A stretch of 64,000 nt of DNA, taken from assembly GCF_024809855.1 (NCBI RefSeq), contig NZ_JANUEM010000014.1, forward strand, positions 1-64,000, given 5' to 3'. A program made the translations under genes and the position numbers. This document shows positions 45,366-58,500 of this stretch, one piece after another. The notes under the pieces were generated by a model. The model worked only from the letters and a program-made list of their open reading frames with translations, ran no database searches and was not told the DNA's origin. This DNA comes from Rheinheimera pacifica. GTDB lineage: Bacteria > Pseudomonadota > Gammaproteobacteria > Enterobacterales > Alteromonadaceae. The stretch's first letter is position 1. Each line of letters starts with the position of its first letter.

Positions 45366-48300
45366 ATGGCAAATTTCTTTATTAACAGGCCAATTTTTGC
45401 CTGGGTAATTGCAATAGTAATAATGTTGGCCGGGTTGTTGTCTATTAAGCAATTACCGGTAGAACAGTATCCGCGTGTAGCACCTCCGGCTATTAGTATT
45501 AGTGCGTCTTACCGTGGTGCTGCGGCGCAAACGGCTGAGGACGCGGTAACCCAGGTTATTGAGCAGGCAATGAACGGCCTGGACAATCTGATGTATATGT
45601 CGGCCAATACCGATTCGTCCGGTAATGTTAGCCTGACCTTAACCTTTGAAACCGGTACCGACCCGGATATTGCCCAGGTGCAGGTGCAAAATAAACTGCA
45701 ACAGGCGTTACCGTTATTACCGCAGGAAGTGCAGCAAAACGGCGTGCGGGTTGCCAAATCTAACGGCGGCTTTTTGATGGTAGTGGGGTTTATCTCTGAA
45801 GACGGCAGCATGGCGCGTGATGATATATCCGACTTTGTCGTTGCCAACGTAAGAGATCCGCTAAGCCGTACACTGGGTGTAGGTAATGTGCAGGTGTTTG
45901 GTAGCCAGTATGCCATGCGGGTATGGCTGGACGCTGATAAACTAAACCAGTATCAGCTGACACCGGCCGATGTAACTTCAGCTATTCAGGTACAAAATAA
46001 TCAGGTCACTGCCGGGCAGCTTGGTGGCGCGCCTGCGTTACCGGGCCAGCAGTTTAATGCGGCTATTCTGGCGCAAACCCGGTTGACATCGGCTGAAGAG
46101 TTTGGCCGGATCTTGCTTAAAGTTAATGCCGATGGCTCAACAGTAAAGCTGTCTGATGTGGCCCGCATTGAGCTTGGCGGCGAAGATTACTCTGTTATTG
46201 CCCGTTATAACGGCAAAATGGCTACCGGTTTGGCTATTGAACTGGCCACCGGCGCTAACGCTCTGGATACCGCCAATGCGGTACGGGCTAAATTGGCTGA
46301 GCTGGAACCTTACTTCCCGGCCGGTTTATCTACTGTGATCCCCTATGACACCACGCCTTTTGTGGAAGTATCTATCAGCTCGGTAGTGCAAACCCTGATT
46401 GAAGCCATCATTCTGGTGTTTTTGGTCATGTATCTGTTTTTACAGAACTTCCGCGCTACGTTAATTCCTACTCTGGCTGTGCCCGTGGTACTGCTGGGTA
46501 CCTTTGGTGTGATGTCGGCCTTTGGTTTTACCATTAATACCCTAACCATGTTTGGTATGGTGCTGGCTATCGGCTTGCTGGTAGACGATGCCATAGTGGT
46601 GGTGGAAAACGTTGAGCGGGTAATGAGCGAAGAAGGCCTGGGCCCGGTAGAGGCCACGCGTAAATCTATGGGCCAGATCACCGGTGCGCTGGTAGGTATT
46701 GGCCTGGTGTTATCTGCGGTATTTGTGCCGATGGCATTTTTCGGTGGTGCAACAGGGGCCATCTACAAGCAGTTTTCTATTACCATTGTAACCGCCATGG
46801 CGTTGTCGGTGCTGGTGGCGTTAATTTTCACCCCGGCACTTTGTGCTACCATGTTAAAACCCATTAAGGGCGATCATCACGCCAAAGGCGGTTTTTTCGG
46901 CTGGTTTAACCGTGGTTTTGACAGTACCAACCGTAATTATCAGCGCGGTGTAGCCGGTATGCTGGCACGGCCGAAGCGGTCGATGCTGGTGTATGGCGCT
47001 ATTGTGGCTGTTATGGCGCTGATGTTTATGCGTTTGCCTACGTCGTTTTTGCCGGAAGAAGATCAAGGCGTGTTTTTAACCATGATCCAACTGCCTACCG
47101 GTGCCAGCCAGGAACGCACCGAAGCTGTTATGGATAAAGTGGCTGAACACTATGGCACAGAGGCCGCGGTAAAGTCAGTGTTTACGGTATCGGGTTTCAG
47201 TTTTGCCGGGCGGGGCCAGAATATGGGCCTGGCGTTTGTGCGGTTGGCTGACTGGGGAGATCGTGGCCCGGAAGATAGCGTACAAGCAGTTATCGGCCGT
47301 GCATGGGGTTTCTTTGGCACGGTGAAAGAGGCACAGATTTTTGCCTTTAACCTGCCGCCTATTGCCGAGCTGGGCCGGGCAACCGGTTTCTCGCTGTTTT
47401 TACAAGACCGTGGCGGCGTAGGGCATGCGGCATTATTAAATGCACGTAATCAGTTACTGGGTATGGCAGCACAGCAACAAAACCTGGTAGGTGTGCGGCC
47501 AAACGGTATGGAAGACGCGCCGCAGTTACAAATTTCTGTCGATCAGTTAAAGGCACAGGCGCTTGGCGTGTCGCTTAGCGATATTAACCAAACCTTGTCT
47601 ATTGGCTGGGGCTCTACCTACGTTAACGACTTTGTTGACCGCGGCCGGGTGAAAAAAGTGTATGTGCAGGCCGAGCCTGAGTTTCGTATGACACCGGAAG
47701 ATATCAAACGCTGGCATGTACGTAACCGCAACGGCGAGATGGTTAGCTTTGCCTCCTTTGCCAACAGTGATTGGGTATATGGTCCGCAACGGTTAGAGCG
47801 CTATAACGGCGTGTCGGCCATGGAAATTCAGGGTGAACCGGCACCGGGTTCCAGCTCGGGTGATGCAATGGCCACAATGGAGCGCTTAATTGGCCAGTTA
47901 CCTGACGGTATTGGTTTTGAATGGACGGCAACCTCATATCAGGAAAAACTGTCTGGCTCACAGGCACCGGCTTTATATGCGCTGTCTATTCTGGTGGTGT
48001 TTTTGTGTTTAGCTGCACTATATGAAAGCTGGAGCGTACCTTTTGCAGTAATACTGGTAGTACCGCTGGGTATTGTCGGTGCACTGACAGCTGCTTATAT
48101 GCGCGGCCTGGGTAACGATGTTTACTTCCAGGTGGGCTTGCTGACCACCATGGGGTTAGCATCGAAAAACGCGATCTTAATAGTTGAATTTGCCCGTGAA
48201 CTGCAACACCAGGGTAAAGCACTGGTAGATGCCATATTAGAAGCTGTGCGCTTACGTTTACGGCCCATTATTATGACGTCAATGGCGTTTTCATTAGGCG

Positions 48301-48515
48301 TACTGCCGCTGGTTATCAGCAGTGGTGCAGGGTCTGCCAGCCGTAATGCCATTGGTACCGGCGTACTGGGCGGTATGATTTCAGCCACTGTACTGGCAGT
48401 GTTTCTGGTGCCGGTGTTTTATCTGGTGATCATGCGTGTGTTTGCAACAAAGGCCAAAACCACGCAGCAAGACGATACTGAACAAGGTAACACCGAAGTT
48501 GTAAAGCAGTCTTAA
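45366..48515 (+). CDS. acrB: RND multidrug efflux pump (AcrB/MexB, HAE1 family)
   Basis: A 1,049-residue proton-driven pump, the same length as E. coli Acr[22 protein letters not shown] opens the first helix (20 residues shown within it). The proton-relay aspartates occur in [18 protein letters not shown]. Large periplasmic loops follow helix 1 and helix 7; [14 protein letters not shown] is typical of the helix-10 region. The substrate range cannot be told from sequence. It starts 15 bases after acrA (same transcript). Confidence 0.95.
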   Translation: MANFFINRPIFAWVIAIVIMLAGLLSIKQLPVEQYPRVAPPAISISASYRGAAAQTAEDAVTQVIEQAMNGLDNLMYMSANTDSSGNVSLTLTFETGTDPDIAQVQVQNKLQQALPLLPQEVQQNGVRVAKSNGGFLMVVGFISEDGSMARDDISDFVVANVRDPLSRTLGVGNVQVFGSQYAMRVWLDADKLNQYQLTPADVTSAIQVQNNQVTAGQLGGAPALPGQQFNAAILAQTRLTSAEEFGRILLKVNADGSTVKLSDVARIELGGEDYSVIARYNGKMATGLAIELATGANALDTANAVRAKLAELEPYFPAGLSTVIPYDTTPFVEVSISSVVQTLIEAIILVFLVMYLFLQNFRATLIPTLAVPVVLLGTFGVMSAFGFTINTLTMFGMVLAIGLLVDDAIVVVENVERVMSEEGLGPVEATRKSMGQITGALVGIGLVLSAVFVPMAFFGGATGAIYKQFSITIVTAMALSVLVALIFTPALCATMLKPIKGDHHAKGGFFGWFNRGFDSTNRNYQRGVAGMLARPKRSMLVYGAIVAVMALMFMRLPTSFLPEEDQGVFLTMIQLPTGASQERTEAVMDKVAEHYGTEAAVKSVFTVSGFSFAGRGQNMGLAFVRLADWGDRGPEDSVQAVIGRAWGFFGTVKEAQIFAFNLPPIAELGRATGFSLFLQDRGGVGHAALLNARNQLLGMAAQQQNLVGVRPNGMEDAPQLQISVDQLKAQALGVSLSDINQTLSIGWGSTYVNDFVDRGRVKKVYVQAEPEFRMTPEDIKRWHVRNRNGEMVSFASFANSDWVYGPQRLERYNGVSAMEIQGEPAPGSSSGDAMATMERLIGQLPDGIGFEWTATSYQEKLSGSQAPALYALSILVVFLCLAALYESWSVPFAVILVVPLGIVGALTAAYMRGLGNDVYFQVGLLTTMGLASKNAILIVEFARELQHQGKALVDAILEAVRLRLRPIIMTSMAFSLGVLPLVISSGAGSASRNAIGTGVLGGMISATVLAVFLVPVFYLVIMRVFATKAKTTQQDDTEQGNTEVVKQS

Positions 48516-48522
48516 AGTAACA

Positions 48523-48598
48523 CAGGGCAGCGTTGCTGCCCTGCTAAGTTTGTACCTTTACCGGCTTTTTGGTCCCACGCTGAACAGCCGGTTTTTTT
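48523..48598. terminator. Hairpins between acrB and the convergent repressor gene
   Basis: CAGGGCAGC/GCTGCCCTG (48523-48543, loop GTT) lacks a T-run. ACCGGCT (48560-48566) with AGCCGGT (48586-48592) is followed by seven T to 48598 and is the likely acrB terminator; the stop of the repressor lies at its edge. Confidence 0.75.
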
Positions 48599-49214
48599 AT
48601 GGTTTTTTCAGGCCCTGCAGCATAGCGTCAACCAGGGCACAGGCGTGCTGATATAAATCGCATTGCTGCGGTTTAAGCAGAAAATTACTGATAATACCAC
48701 CCATGTACATATGTAAAGCTGTTGCCGCCAGATAGGGGCAAATACCATCGCGCAGCAAATCTGCCTGGGCGGCTCGCTCAAAAGCACGTTGCAGTATTGC
48801 AATGGTTTGCTCATCCAGTTCATCCTGCTTATTTACTGCCGGGTTCAGTTCATCAATGTATTCACAGCGGTGGAACACAATGGTTAGTACCCGGTGATGC
48901 TGCGCACTGGAAGCAATAAGCTGCAAGCCATTAATCATTAAATTGCGGATTTGCTCAAAAGGGTTGGCAGTGGGGTTATTATCTATTTCTGTTAACAGGG
49001 TTTGAAATGGCAACCGCACCCGCTCCAGCATGGCATTGAATAAATCAGCCTTGTTCTGAAAGTGCCAGTATATAGCACCACGGGTAACATTGGCAGCTAC
49101 GGCGATTTTCTCCAATGTTGTACGCGATACACCGTGCTGAAAAAATAACACTTCTGCAGCATCTAAAATTGCTGCCCGGGTGCTTTCGGCTTCGGCCTTG
49201 GTACGTCTTGCCAT
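48597..49214 (-). CDS. acrR: TetR/AcrR-family repressor of the RND pump
   Basis: A 205-residue TetR-family protein. The DNA-binding helix-turn-helix lies about residues 27-48 (TTLEKIAVAANVTRGAIYWH), with FQNKADLF after it as in AcrR. The ligand domain is helical. It is encoded convergently downstream of acrB instead of divergently upstream of acrA, the usual place. The AcrR-type palindrome in the acrA promoter makes it the natural regulator. No copy of the palindrome is seen near its own start, so self-control is not evident. Confidence 0.88.
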   Translation of the reverse strand: MARRTKAEAESTRAAILDAAEVLFFQHGVSRTTLEKIAVAANVTRGAIYWHFQNKADLFNAMLERVRLPFQTLLTEIDNNPTANPFEQIRNLMINGLQLIASSAQHHRVLTIVFHRCEYIDELNPAVNKQDELDEQTIAILQRAFERAAQADLLRDGICPYLAATALHMYMGGIISNFLLKPQQCDLYQHACALVDAMLQGLKKP

Positions 49215-49524
49215 TTTGTTGTCTCTTAACCCTGTTATCAGCTTAATATGGCGGCAATTTTACCATATTTTGCCACTTAGAGCCTAACCTAATATAGTCA
49301 TAAATACCTGGCTATCCTGCACCAGAATAGAAAATCACTGGATGTAACAACGTGCTTTTTTGTTGGTTACTTTTTATTTTATAAGTGAAGTTGTTTTGAA
49401 AGTTTCGATTATTATATTTTATGGATACAATTTGTAATTTTTATTGCCAACTTATTTGTTGACATAATGTTTTTTGTATTAATAATTGGCAGCTTATTTG
49501 GCTGTAATATGATCAGGGATGTTT
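49215..49524. promoter_or_regulatory. AT-rich region before the rhs gene, with candidate promoter
   Basis: This 310-base gap is markedly AT-rich compared with its left neighbour. TTGACA (49459-49464), 16 bases, AATAAT (49481-49486) is a good promoter candidate for rhs. AGGGA (49515-49519) is the ribosome site. No other gene is seen. Confidence 0.5.
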
Positions 49525-52500
49525 ATGTTGAAAATTGCAAGGGATGCTGCAAAGCATAGTAATGTATTTGTTTTTTTACTACTGCTTATAAACTTTTGTG
49601 CGGCTGCAGATGCAGAGTTGCCAGTATCGGATGCCGAGCTGAATAATTGCATCCCACTCTCTATTCAGGATAGTGCTGAACAACAAAGTGAGCAGGGTGC
49701 GGCGAATAGCAATATACAATCTCCTGATTGCCAGCGAACCCCTCCTTATATGTCTAGCTCGCCTGTTGCCAGTGCAAGTGGTAACACTATTACTGTCAAC
49801 TGGAGTTATGCCACCAATGCATACTATTACCTGATACAGCAGAGAATAAATGGTGGTGCATGGCAGTCTGTTGCGACAGTTTGGGGGTTAAGCCAGCAGT
49901 TTGCTGGTAGTGCTGGTAATACCTATCAATATCAGGCTGCAGCTTGTAACGATTGGGGATGTTCCGGGTATTGGGTAGGTAATGTTATTAGCCTGGTGGC
50001 TTCGGAGCCGGCACCGGCCACACCGGGTGCGCCTACGGTAAGCCTTAGCGGCAATACCATTAACACCAGTTGGAGCGCTGTGACGGGTGCCACTTCTTAT
50101 CGTATTCAGCAGAGTGTCAATGGCGGTAGTTGGCAGGCTGAGATTAATAAGGGGACTACACGCAGTCATGCCTTTAGTAGTATGGCGGGCAATAGTTATC
50201 GCTATCGTGTTAGGGCATGTAATGCTTCGGCCTGTTCGGCCTGGTCTGCTATCAGCGGCAGTATCTCTATCTTGTCGGTTCCTGCTGTACCGACTAAGCC
50301 AACAGCCTCTTTAACTTCAATCAATAGTATTACTGTTAGTTGGGCAGGGGGCGGCGGTAGCGAGCTACCACCATGTCACTATACCGGCACCTGTCATTGC
50401 CGTGAAAACGAGCCTTGCATTCCGCTGGGTGGCGGCGATATTCCGGTTGCTGCGATAAAGGAAGATGACGGCGCAATGGATAGCTCGGCTCTGCAGGCCG
50501 ATACAGGGATACAAAGCACTGGCACAATCAGTTATCGCATTCAGCAGCGGTTGAATGGTGGTAGCTGGCAGACTGAAATCAATGCCGGCACCGGTACCAG
50601 TCGCGTTTTTAGCAGTTTGGCAGCGGGGAGTTATCAGTATCAGGTACGAGCTTGTAATGCTAACAATCAGTGCTCGGCTTACACTGCAGTCAGCAACTCA
50701 ATTAGTATTGTCGCTATACCGGCAGCACCAGCTAAGCCTACTGCCAGTGTTAGCGCCAACACAATCACGGCTAGTTGGAATGCAGTCAGCGGTGCCGCCA
50801 GTTACCGTATTCAGCAGCGATTGAATAGCGGCAGTTGGCAAAGTGAAATCAATGCAGGAACGGCAACGAGTCGCGCTTTTACTGGCCTTAATGTTGGAAA
50901 CTATCAATATCAGGTGCGTGCCTGTAATGCTAATAACCAGTGTTCAGTATACAGCCCGGTAAGTGATAGCCGATCTGTATTGTCTGTCCCGGCAACACCT
51001 GCTAAGCCAGTTGCCTCTATAACCTCAGTCAATAGTATTACTGTTAGTTGGGCAGGAGGCGGCGGTAGCGAGCTACCGCCATGTCACTATACTGGCACCT
51101 GTCATTGCTCTGATGGTCAGCCGTGTATTCCGCTGGATGGCGGCGACATTCCGGTTGCTGCGATAAAGGAAGATGACGGCGCAATGGATAGCTCGGCTCT
51201 GCAGGCCGATGCAGGGATACAAAGCACTGGCACAATCAGCTATCGCATTCAGCAGCGGCTGAATGGTGGCAGCTGGCAGACTGAAATCAATGCCGGCACC
51301 GGTACCAGTCGTGCTTTTACCGGTTTGGCGGTCGGAAACTACCAATATCAGGTACGAGCTTGCAATGCTAATAACCAGTGTTCGGCTTATAGCGTTGTTA
51401 GCGATGCCAGGTCTATTTTGGCAACACCGGCCGCACCGGCCAAACCTGCTGCCAGTGTTAGCGGTAATAGCATTACTGCGAGCTGGGGTACGGTTAGCGG
51501 CGCCACTTTTTACACGATCCAGCAGCGGGTAAATGGCGGGGCGTGGCAGGCTGAGGTTAATGCCGGTACCGCGACCATCCGGGCTTTTACCGGTTTGGCC
51601 GTAGGCAGCTACCAGTACCAGGTGCGCGCCTGTAACGCCAATAATTACTGCTCGGCTTACAGCCCTATCAGTGATGCGGCGGCGATTCTGGCTGTGCCTG
51701 CGACACCGGCTAAACCGGGAGTGAGCATTAATGGTAACAGTATTACCATCAGTTGGGTGGCTGTTAGCGGTGCAGCCAGTTATCGTATCCAGCAGCGGCT
51801 CAATGGTGGTGCCTGGCAAACGGAAATCAATGCTGGCACCAGTACTAGCCGGGTATTTTCCAGTCTGGCTGTAGGCAGCTACCAGTATCAGGTGCGAGCC
51901 TGCAATGCCAATAACCAGTGCTCGGCTTATAGTCCGATGAGCGACAGTGCGGCCATCCTGGCGGTGCCCCCGTTGCCGCCGATCCCGTTAGCGTCACTGA
52001 CCTCGGTGAACGGTATCACTGTTAGTTGGGCAGGCGGCGGTAGCGAGCCACCGCCATGTCACTTTACTGGCACCTGTCATTGCCGTGAAAACGAGCCTTG
52101 CATTCCGCTGGGTGGCGGCGACATTCCGGTTGCTGCGATAAAGGAAGATGACGGCGCAATGGATAGCTCGGCTCTGCAGGCCGATGCAGGAATACAAAGC
52201 ACTGGCACAATCAGCTATCGCATTCAGCAGCGGCTGAATGGTGGTAGCTGGCAGACTGAAATCAATGCCGGCACCGGTACCAATCGCGTTTTTAGCAGTT
52301 TGGCAGCGGGGAGTTATCAGTATCAGGTACGAGCCTGCAATGCTAACAATCAGTGCTCGGCTTACGCTGCAGTCAGTAACAGCATTAATGTACTGGAGGT
52401 GCCTGCGGTGCCTGCAGCCCCAACAGCAAGCTTTAATGGTACGTCACTTAGCACCAATTGGTTGCCGGTTAGCGGTGCTGCGTCCTACCGTGTCCAGCAA

Positions 52501-55500
52501 CGAGTCAATGGTGGCAACTGGAGTAGCGATATCTACGCTATTACTCCTGGTTATAACACGACCGGTACCGCAGGCAACAGTTACCAATATCAGGTCAAGG
52601 CCTGTAATGCCAATAACTACTGCTCAACTTTCTCGGCAGTCAGTAATCAGGTAAGTTTGTCGCCGGTGCCAGCCATTCCTACCGGGTTGGCAGCCAGCCT
52701 GGACGGCACAACCATCAATACCAGCTGGAATATGGCTACCCACGCCACTGCTTACCATATCCGCCAGAGCCTGAATGGCAGTTGGCAGAACGAAATCAAC
52801 AAAGACACGACGCGGGTCCACCCCTTTCCCGCGACACCGGGGGCTAACCACCAGTATCAGGTCAGAGCTTGCAGCAGCAGTGGATGCTCCGGTTGGTCAG
52901 CGGCGACGGTCACCCTGACCCCGCCGCCACTGCCTGCTGTGCCTCCAAACCCGACTGCCAGTTTAAGCGGCAATAATATTGTAGTTAGTTGGGTTGTCAG
53001 CACGCCACCGCTTGATCCATGTCACTATACCGGTACATGCCATTGCCGCGACGGTGAGCCTTGTATTCCTTTGGGTGGCCCTGCTCCTGCTGAGACTCTG
53101 CAACTTAAAGAGGACGGCGGGTTGGCTACCACACAGAGTAGTGCTGCGACGTATCGGATGCAGGGCTATAAAGACGGCGCAGTTTGGGGAGAAGAAGTTG
53201 TCAATATCAGCGGCACCTCCAGTAACCGTCCCTGGACACAGGCTGGCAGTTATACCTTTAAAGTACGAGCTTGTAACAGTAGTGGTTGTTCAAATTACAC
53301 GGCCCTAAGCAATGCAGTCACTATCAGCCAGGTGGCCACCCCGGTAACCACGCCTAATGGCGGCAGCCATAGCAGCCAGGTAAACGTTACGCTCAGTACA
53401 ACCACCAGTGGGGCGACTATACGCTATACGCTAAATAACTCTGCTGTAACGGCAAGCTCAGCACAATATACTGCCGCCATAGCTTTAAGCCAGAGCGCGA
53501 CAATAAGAGCAAAAGCGTTTAAGACCGGTATGGCAGAGAGTAGCGAAATCACTAAAGTGTTCACTATAGTGCCGCCGGTGCCGTCTAAGCCTCAGGTTAG
53601 TGGAGGTAGTGGCAGAGTGTCTATTAGCTGGCCGCAAACTGTCGGAGCTACCACTTACAAGCTAAGGCAAAGTAAAAATGGGGCTACATGGCAAGAGTTT
53701 AGTGTGGCAAATAACCCCTCCTGCCAGCAAAATCAATGTGTGTTTAATGATGTGGGAGCAGGAGTATATACCTACCAATTAAGTGCCTGTAACACATCTG
53801 GTTGCTCGGGTTGGTCTGCTACAAGCAGTGCAGTAACAATTACTGAAAATGGCGCTGACAGTGATTTTATTACTGCAGTACCTGCCGCTGCTAGCGTATC
53901 CATTCCGGCAGAATCTGCCGCTTCGACCTCCGTCATGACTGTGGCGGGTGACTTTACGGTAACCAACCAGGGGGCCGCAACCTATAACATTCCGATAACG
54001 TTACCTGCGGGGCTTGGCGGCTATACGCCAGAGCTTGCACTGAACTACTCGTCTTTAGGTGGCAGCGGTGATGCAGGCTTAGGCTGGAGTTTAGCTGCCG
54101 TTTCGTCGATTAGCCGCTGCCAGAAGGTATTGGAAGGTGATGGGCGTTACCAGGAAATTACCTTTACCGACCAGGACGCTTTATGTCTGGATGGAGAAAA
54201 GCTGCGCCTGGTGTCTGGTACTAACCTCAGAGGCGGTGCCGAGTACCGGGCTGATAAACAGCCGGATGTTAAAGTTGTGCAAAGCGGCAATGGTGCGAGC
54301 AGCTATTTTACGCTGTACCGCCCGAATGGTGAAACCGTCATTTTTGGTGACGATGCACAAAGCCGGCAGATTGACAGTATATCGCAGCAACCCTATAGCT
54401 GGCTGCAATCAGTAAAGGCCAACCTGTTTGGCCAGCAAGTAGAATACCTGTACTTACGCAGGCTGAATTATGCTCCGCTGTTGCAGTTTATCCGCTATGC
54501 AGGTAATCAGGTTGAAATGGTATATGAAGACCGGTCGGATGCGTCTACTCATTATTATTTGGGTAATAAACTGGTTTATGACTCACGAATTGCGGCCATT
54601 ACTATCAGCAACCATAGCAATCAGTTAATCAGAAGCTACCATCTGGGTTACCGGCTAAGCGGTTTTAGTGGGCGCAGCCTGCTTGAAACAGTACAAATGT
54701 GTAACGGCACAACCAGTGGTATTTGCAGCCTGCTAACCCGGCTGGATTACTCTGATTATGATATGGCTGGTTTTCAAAGCAATGAGGTTGTTATTAATCT
54801 GGGTTCTTATAGCTCTGTGCAGGGCAAATCCAATTGTACCAAACGGGAGATGTATGGCTCCTGCCCAGCTTATAAATTACAAGTCACTGATTTTGATGAT
54901 AATGGTAAGGCAGAGCTTTTTGTATCAAGTTTGCATGGTGAAACCGGTAAAATCTTTGCGTTTGAATTTATCGGGCAGTCCTTTACCTACCAGAGTAATA
55001 AATCGCTGCTTAATGTTGATTTAAGACCATTTAAGTATGCCCGCAATATGGAACCAATTGTCTACCACTTTCCCTGGCGACTAATTGATACCAATGGCGA
55101 TGGTATAAAAGAAATCAACTATGGCTATGTCGCTTATTATGATTGGGATGGTGATGGTGTAGATGAGGTAAGCCCCAGAACGTCATCGGCCGCAATGCAA
55201 CAGTTTATTGACGAGAATATGTATAGCGGTGATTACTCCATTGAATATTATGTACGACCTTATGGTATGGAACAAAGGCTGTCTGATTTTGTATTTGATT
55301 ACAATGGTGATGGGCTGTTAGATAGAGCTGTGCCAGTACATTTTTATCGTGAAATGTATGATCCACAAACAGGTGATACGCCGGCTGAGTTTATTGGTGA
55401 TAATTATGTTATTGAATTAAACCAGACAAACGGTCAGCACTATAGTGGAGTACTGGTGCCTTATGAAGATAGCAGGTATATGGATAAGTATGAGATCCCG

Positions 55501-58500
55501 GGCGATATAAACGGAGATGGTGTTATTGACTACCTCGGTTATGTAAAAACGGGCAGAAATTTCCAGAATGCCTCAACATCATTTGGAAATGTACCTTCTA
55601 CTTGCAACTCCTATTCAAATAACCAAAACTGCCTTAAGGGCTTGGCTGATATTAACGGCGATGGTAAAGATGATATTGTCTATGTGCACGATAAGAAAAT
55701 TTACTGGCGGCAGTCATTGTCAGACGCGTCAGCCTCTGCGGTTCAGCTTGGCAGTGTTAGCTGGTCTATTCGTGAAACAGACCCTTACCTATGGGCAGAT
55801 CTGAATGGTAATGACCAACCCGAGCTGATCTATTTTGATGTCGCCGCCCAAAAAGTCCATATCCGTTTTGATCGCAACACCAACAACGAAGTGCTGGATA
55901 AGCTTATTTCAGTTGAGAACGGTTTAGGCAAGAATTACGCAATTGAATACCGCCGGTTAAACGACTCACAAGTTTACCAAAAAGGCACCGGTGCAGCGGC
56001 AGCTAACTGGGGCAGTGGTTCAAAGGTGCGCGATATTGTCTCCACCATGCCGGTAGTGGCCAGAGTAACTGAAGTTACCGGTTTATCGCAAAGCGGCCAG
56101 CCGTTAAATAAAGAAATTGAATATAGCTATAAAGGCATGAAAACGCAGGCCGGTGGCCGTGGTGCACTTGGTTTTGCAGAAGTAACAACAGAAGATGTCA
56201 CTGCGAAAACCAAAACCATTAAGTACTTCCGGCAAGACTCGCCTTTTAATGGGATGTTGAGTAAATCTGAGACATTCGTCGACGGCCAGCTGGCTGAACG
56301 TACTACCGTAGCAACCTGGTGGAACCTGGCAAGCAACAATAACCAAAGCCGCTTTGTGGCACCACGTAAACAGCAGACGGATAATTACTACCTTAATGCT
56401 GACTATGGCGACATATCTTCTGCTATTGCGGCCTTGACTACCGTAGTAGAAACTACTTTTGAAATGACCGCTACCAATTATCCCAGAGTAAAAAGCACAG
56501 TCACTACAGTATCTGACAAGCTGGATAATACCAGCAGCAGCCAAACAGTCAGCTATGAGTACACCGATGAAGATCTTGCTAATTGGCGTATTAAGCGGCC
56601 AACCCGCACAGTTACTGGCAGAAGCCGCACGGGCCAGAGCACTATAAGCCAAACTGCTGACACCATATATAACACCAACGGTAGTGTGCAGCAGGTGGTT
56701 CAGGAGCCGGACAGTAGTGATGCCAGCTTGTATCTGCAAACTTTTATGCGTTACGACAGTAAAGGTAATCTTACTGAGCAAACGCAGTGTAGCCTGCATT
56801 TTGCACAAAACTGTGGTGATGCATCGGTACCCGATACTCAGGATAATGCTGAGAAAGTGTTCCGGCGTAAAATTTTCAGTTATGACACTACCGGCCGTTA
56901 TCTAACAAAGGTCAGTAATCCGTATTACACCGAGCAGTCATTCCATAGCTTTAATAAGTTGGGGCAGGCACAAGAGGTACGGTTCAACCAGTACGATAGC
57001 CGCGCCGGACAGCGTGAGTATTATCGTTATGACAGTTTTGGTGAGCGTTATTTTAGTTACACCAATCAGGGCAGCTCTGGCAAGGTCGCTAAACAGCTGT
57101 GTAGTAATCGTAGTGATTGCCCGGTCAATGCTGTGCTGGCAGTGGTTATGTCATCGCCAGACCAGCCAGACACTATTACTTATCTGGATAGCAATGGTAA
57201 TAAAGTGCGGGAGGCTATTCAGTTACTTGATGGCCGCTGGAGTCTGGCTGATACCCTTTACGATACTCTAATGCGGCCAGTTAAGGTGTCAAAGCCTTAT
57301 ATTAATGGGCAAACAGCCTACTACGATACCTTAAGCTATGATGCCTTAGGCCGCAAAGGCGCGGTACAATCGGCTGATGACTTAGCTACCCGTTTTAGTT
57401 ATTACGCTGGTAAGGTTACGCAATATATCAGTGGCAGTTACAGCGATGCAGGCAGTAGTGCCAGCCTGGACCGTACACGGGAAGAGCAGCACAATGGCCG
57501 TGGTGAAGTAAGCTATTCTACCGATAGCCTGGGTAATAATACCCACTTTACTTACACTGCTCTGGGCATGCCACAAAGAGTAACGGGAGTAGGTGGCGCA
57601 ATAACATCGCTTAGTTATGACAGCTATGGCCGCCGTACAGGAATGAATGACCCCGATAAGGGCAATATCAGTTATGGCTTTAATGCGCTGGGCGAAGATG
57701 CAAGCCGCACCAGCCCGGACGGCATAGTAAAAACCCATTACCGCAATGCTGTTGGCCAGATTGTTAGTACCAATACGGTGCACGGTGCCACGTCGCTTAG
57801 CTACAGCTTTAACTATGCAAATACGCCTTTTATCCAGCAACAAAGCCATAACGGCAGCATTACCAGCTATAGCTATGACAGCTACCACCGGCCCTTTACC
57901 GAAAGTTACCAGATAGACAACAAGAGCTGGAGCCGGACGTACTATTACGACGAATACGGCCGGCTGTTCCGCGATATGGATATTGCCGGTAACGGCTATG
58001 GCCAGCAATACCAGTATGCCCATGGCCATATGAACCGGATTTTTGAGGTAAAAACCGGCCAGGCGTACTACCGGATGCGGGAGGTTGATGCTTATCAAAA
58101 CCTGACACAGGCTGAGGCAGCTAACCATATACAGGTAGATCGCGACTATGACGCTAAATCTGGCCGTTTAACCGGGCTGTTTGCTGGTTTTGGCCTTATT
58201 CAACACCAGTACTATCGCTATGACCAGTTGGGTAACCTGCGCTACCGCAGTAACCTAAATGCCTTTGGTAGTGCCGATTTAATCGAGAGCTTTGGTTATG
58301 ACGAGTTAAATAGGCTGGAAACGGTCACTTTTAATGGCGTGCTGAGCCAGCGGATGACCTATCTGGATAACGGCAATATTCTGACCAAGTCGGATGTAGA
58401 AAACGCGGCTACCTACCAATATGGCACTAAAGCCAGCTCGTGCAGTGTGACACCGGGTGTACACGCAGTAAGCCAAATTGGCACCCGGCGTTTTTGTTAC

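Noticed and set aside
48523..48543. CAGGGCAGC/GCTGCCCTG hairpin as a fifth GGA-loop element
   Set aside because: Its loop is GTT without GGA, and there is no second hairpin of the family pattern.
56104..56808. Long minus-strand open frame opposite the rhs gene
   Set aside because: It lies wholly within the rhs coding frame, has no ribosome site, and its translation has no family pattern; it is a shadow of codon bias.
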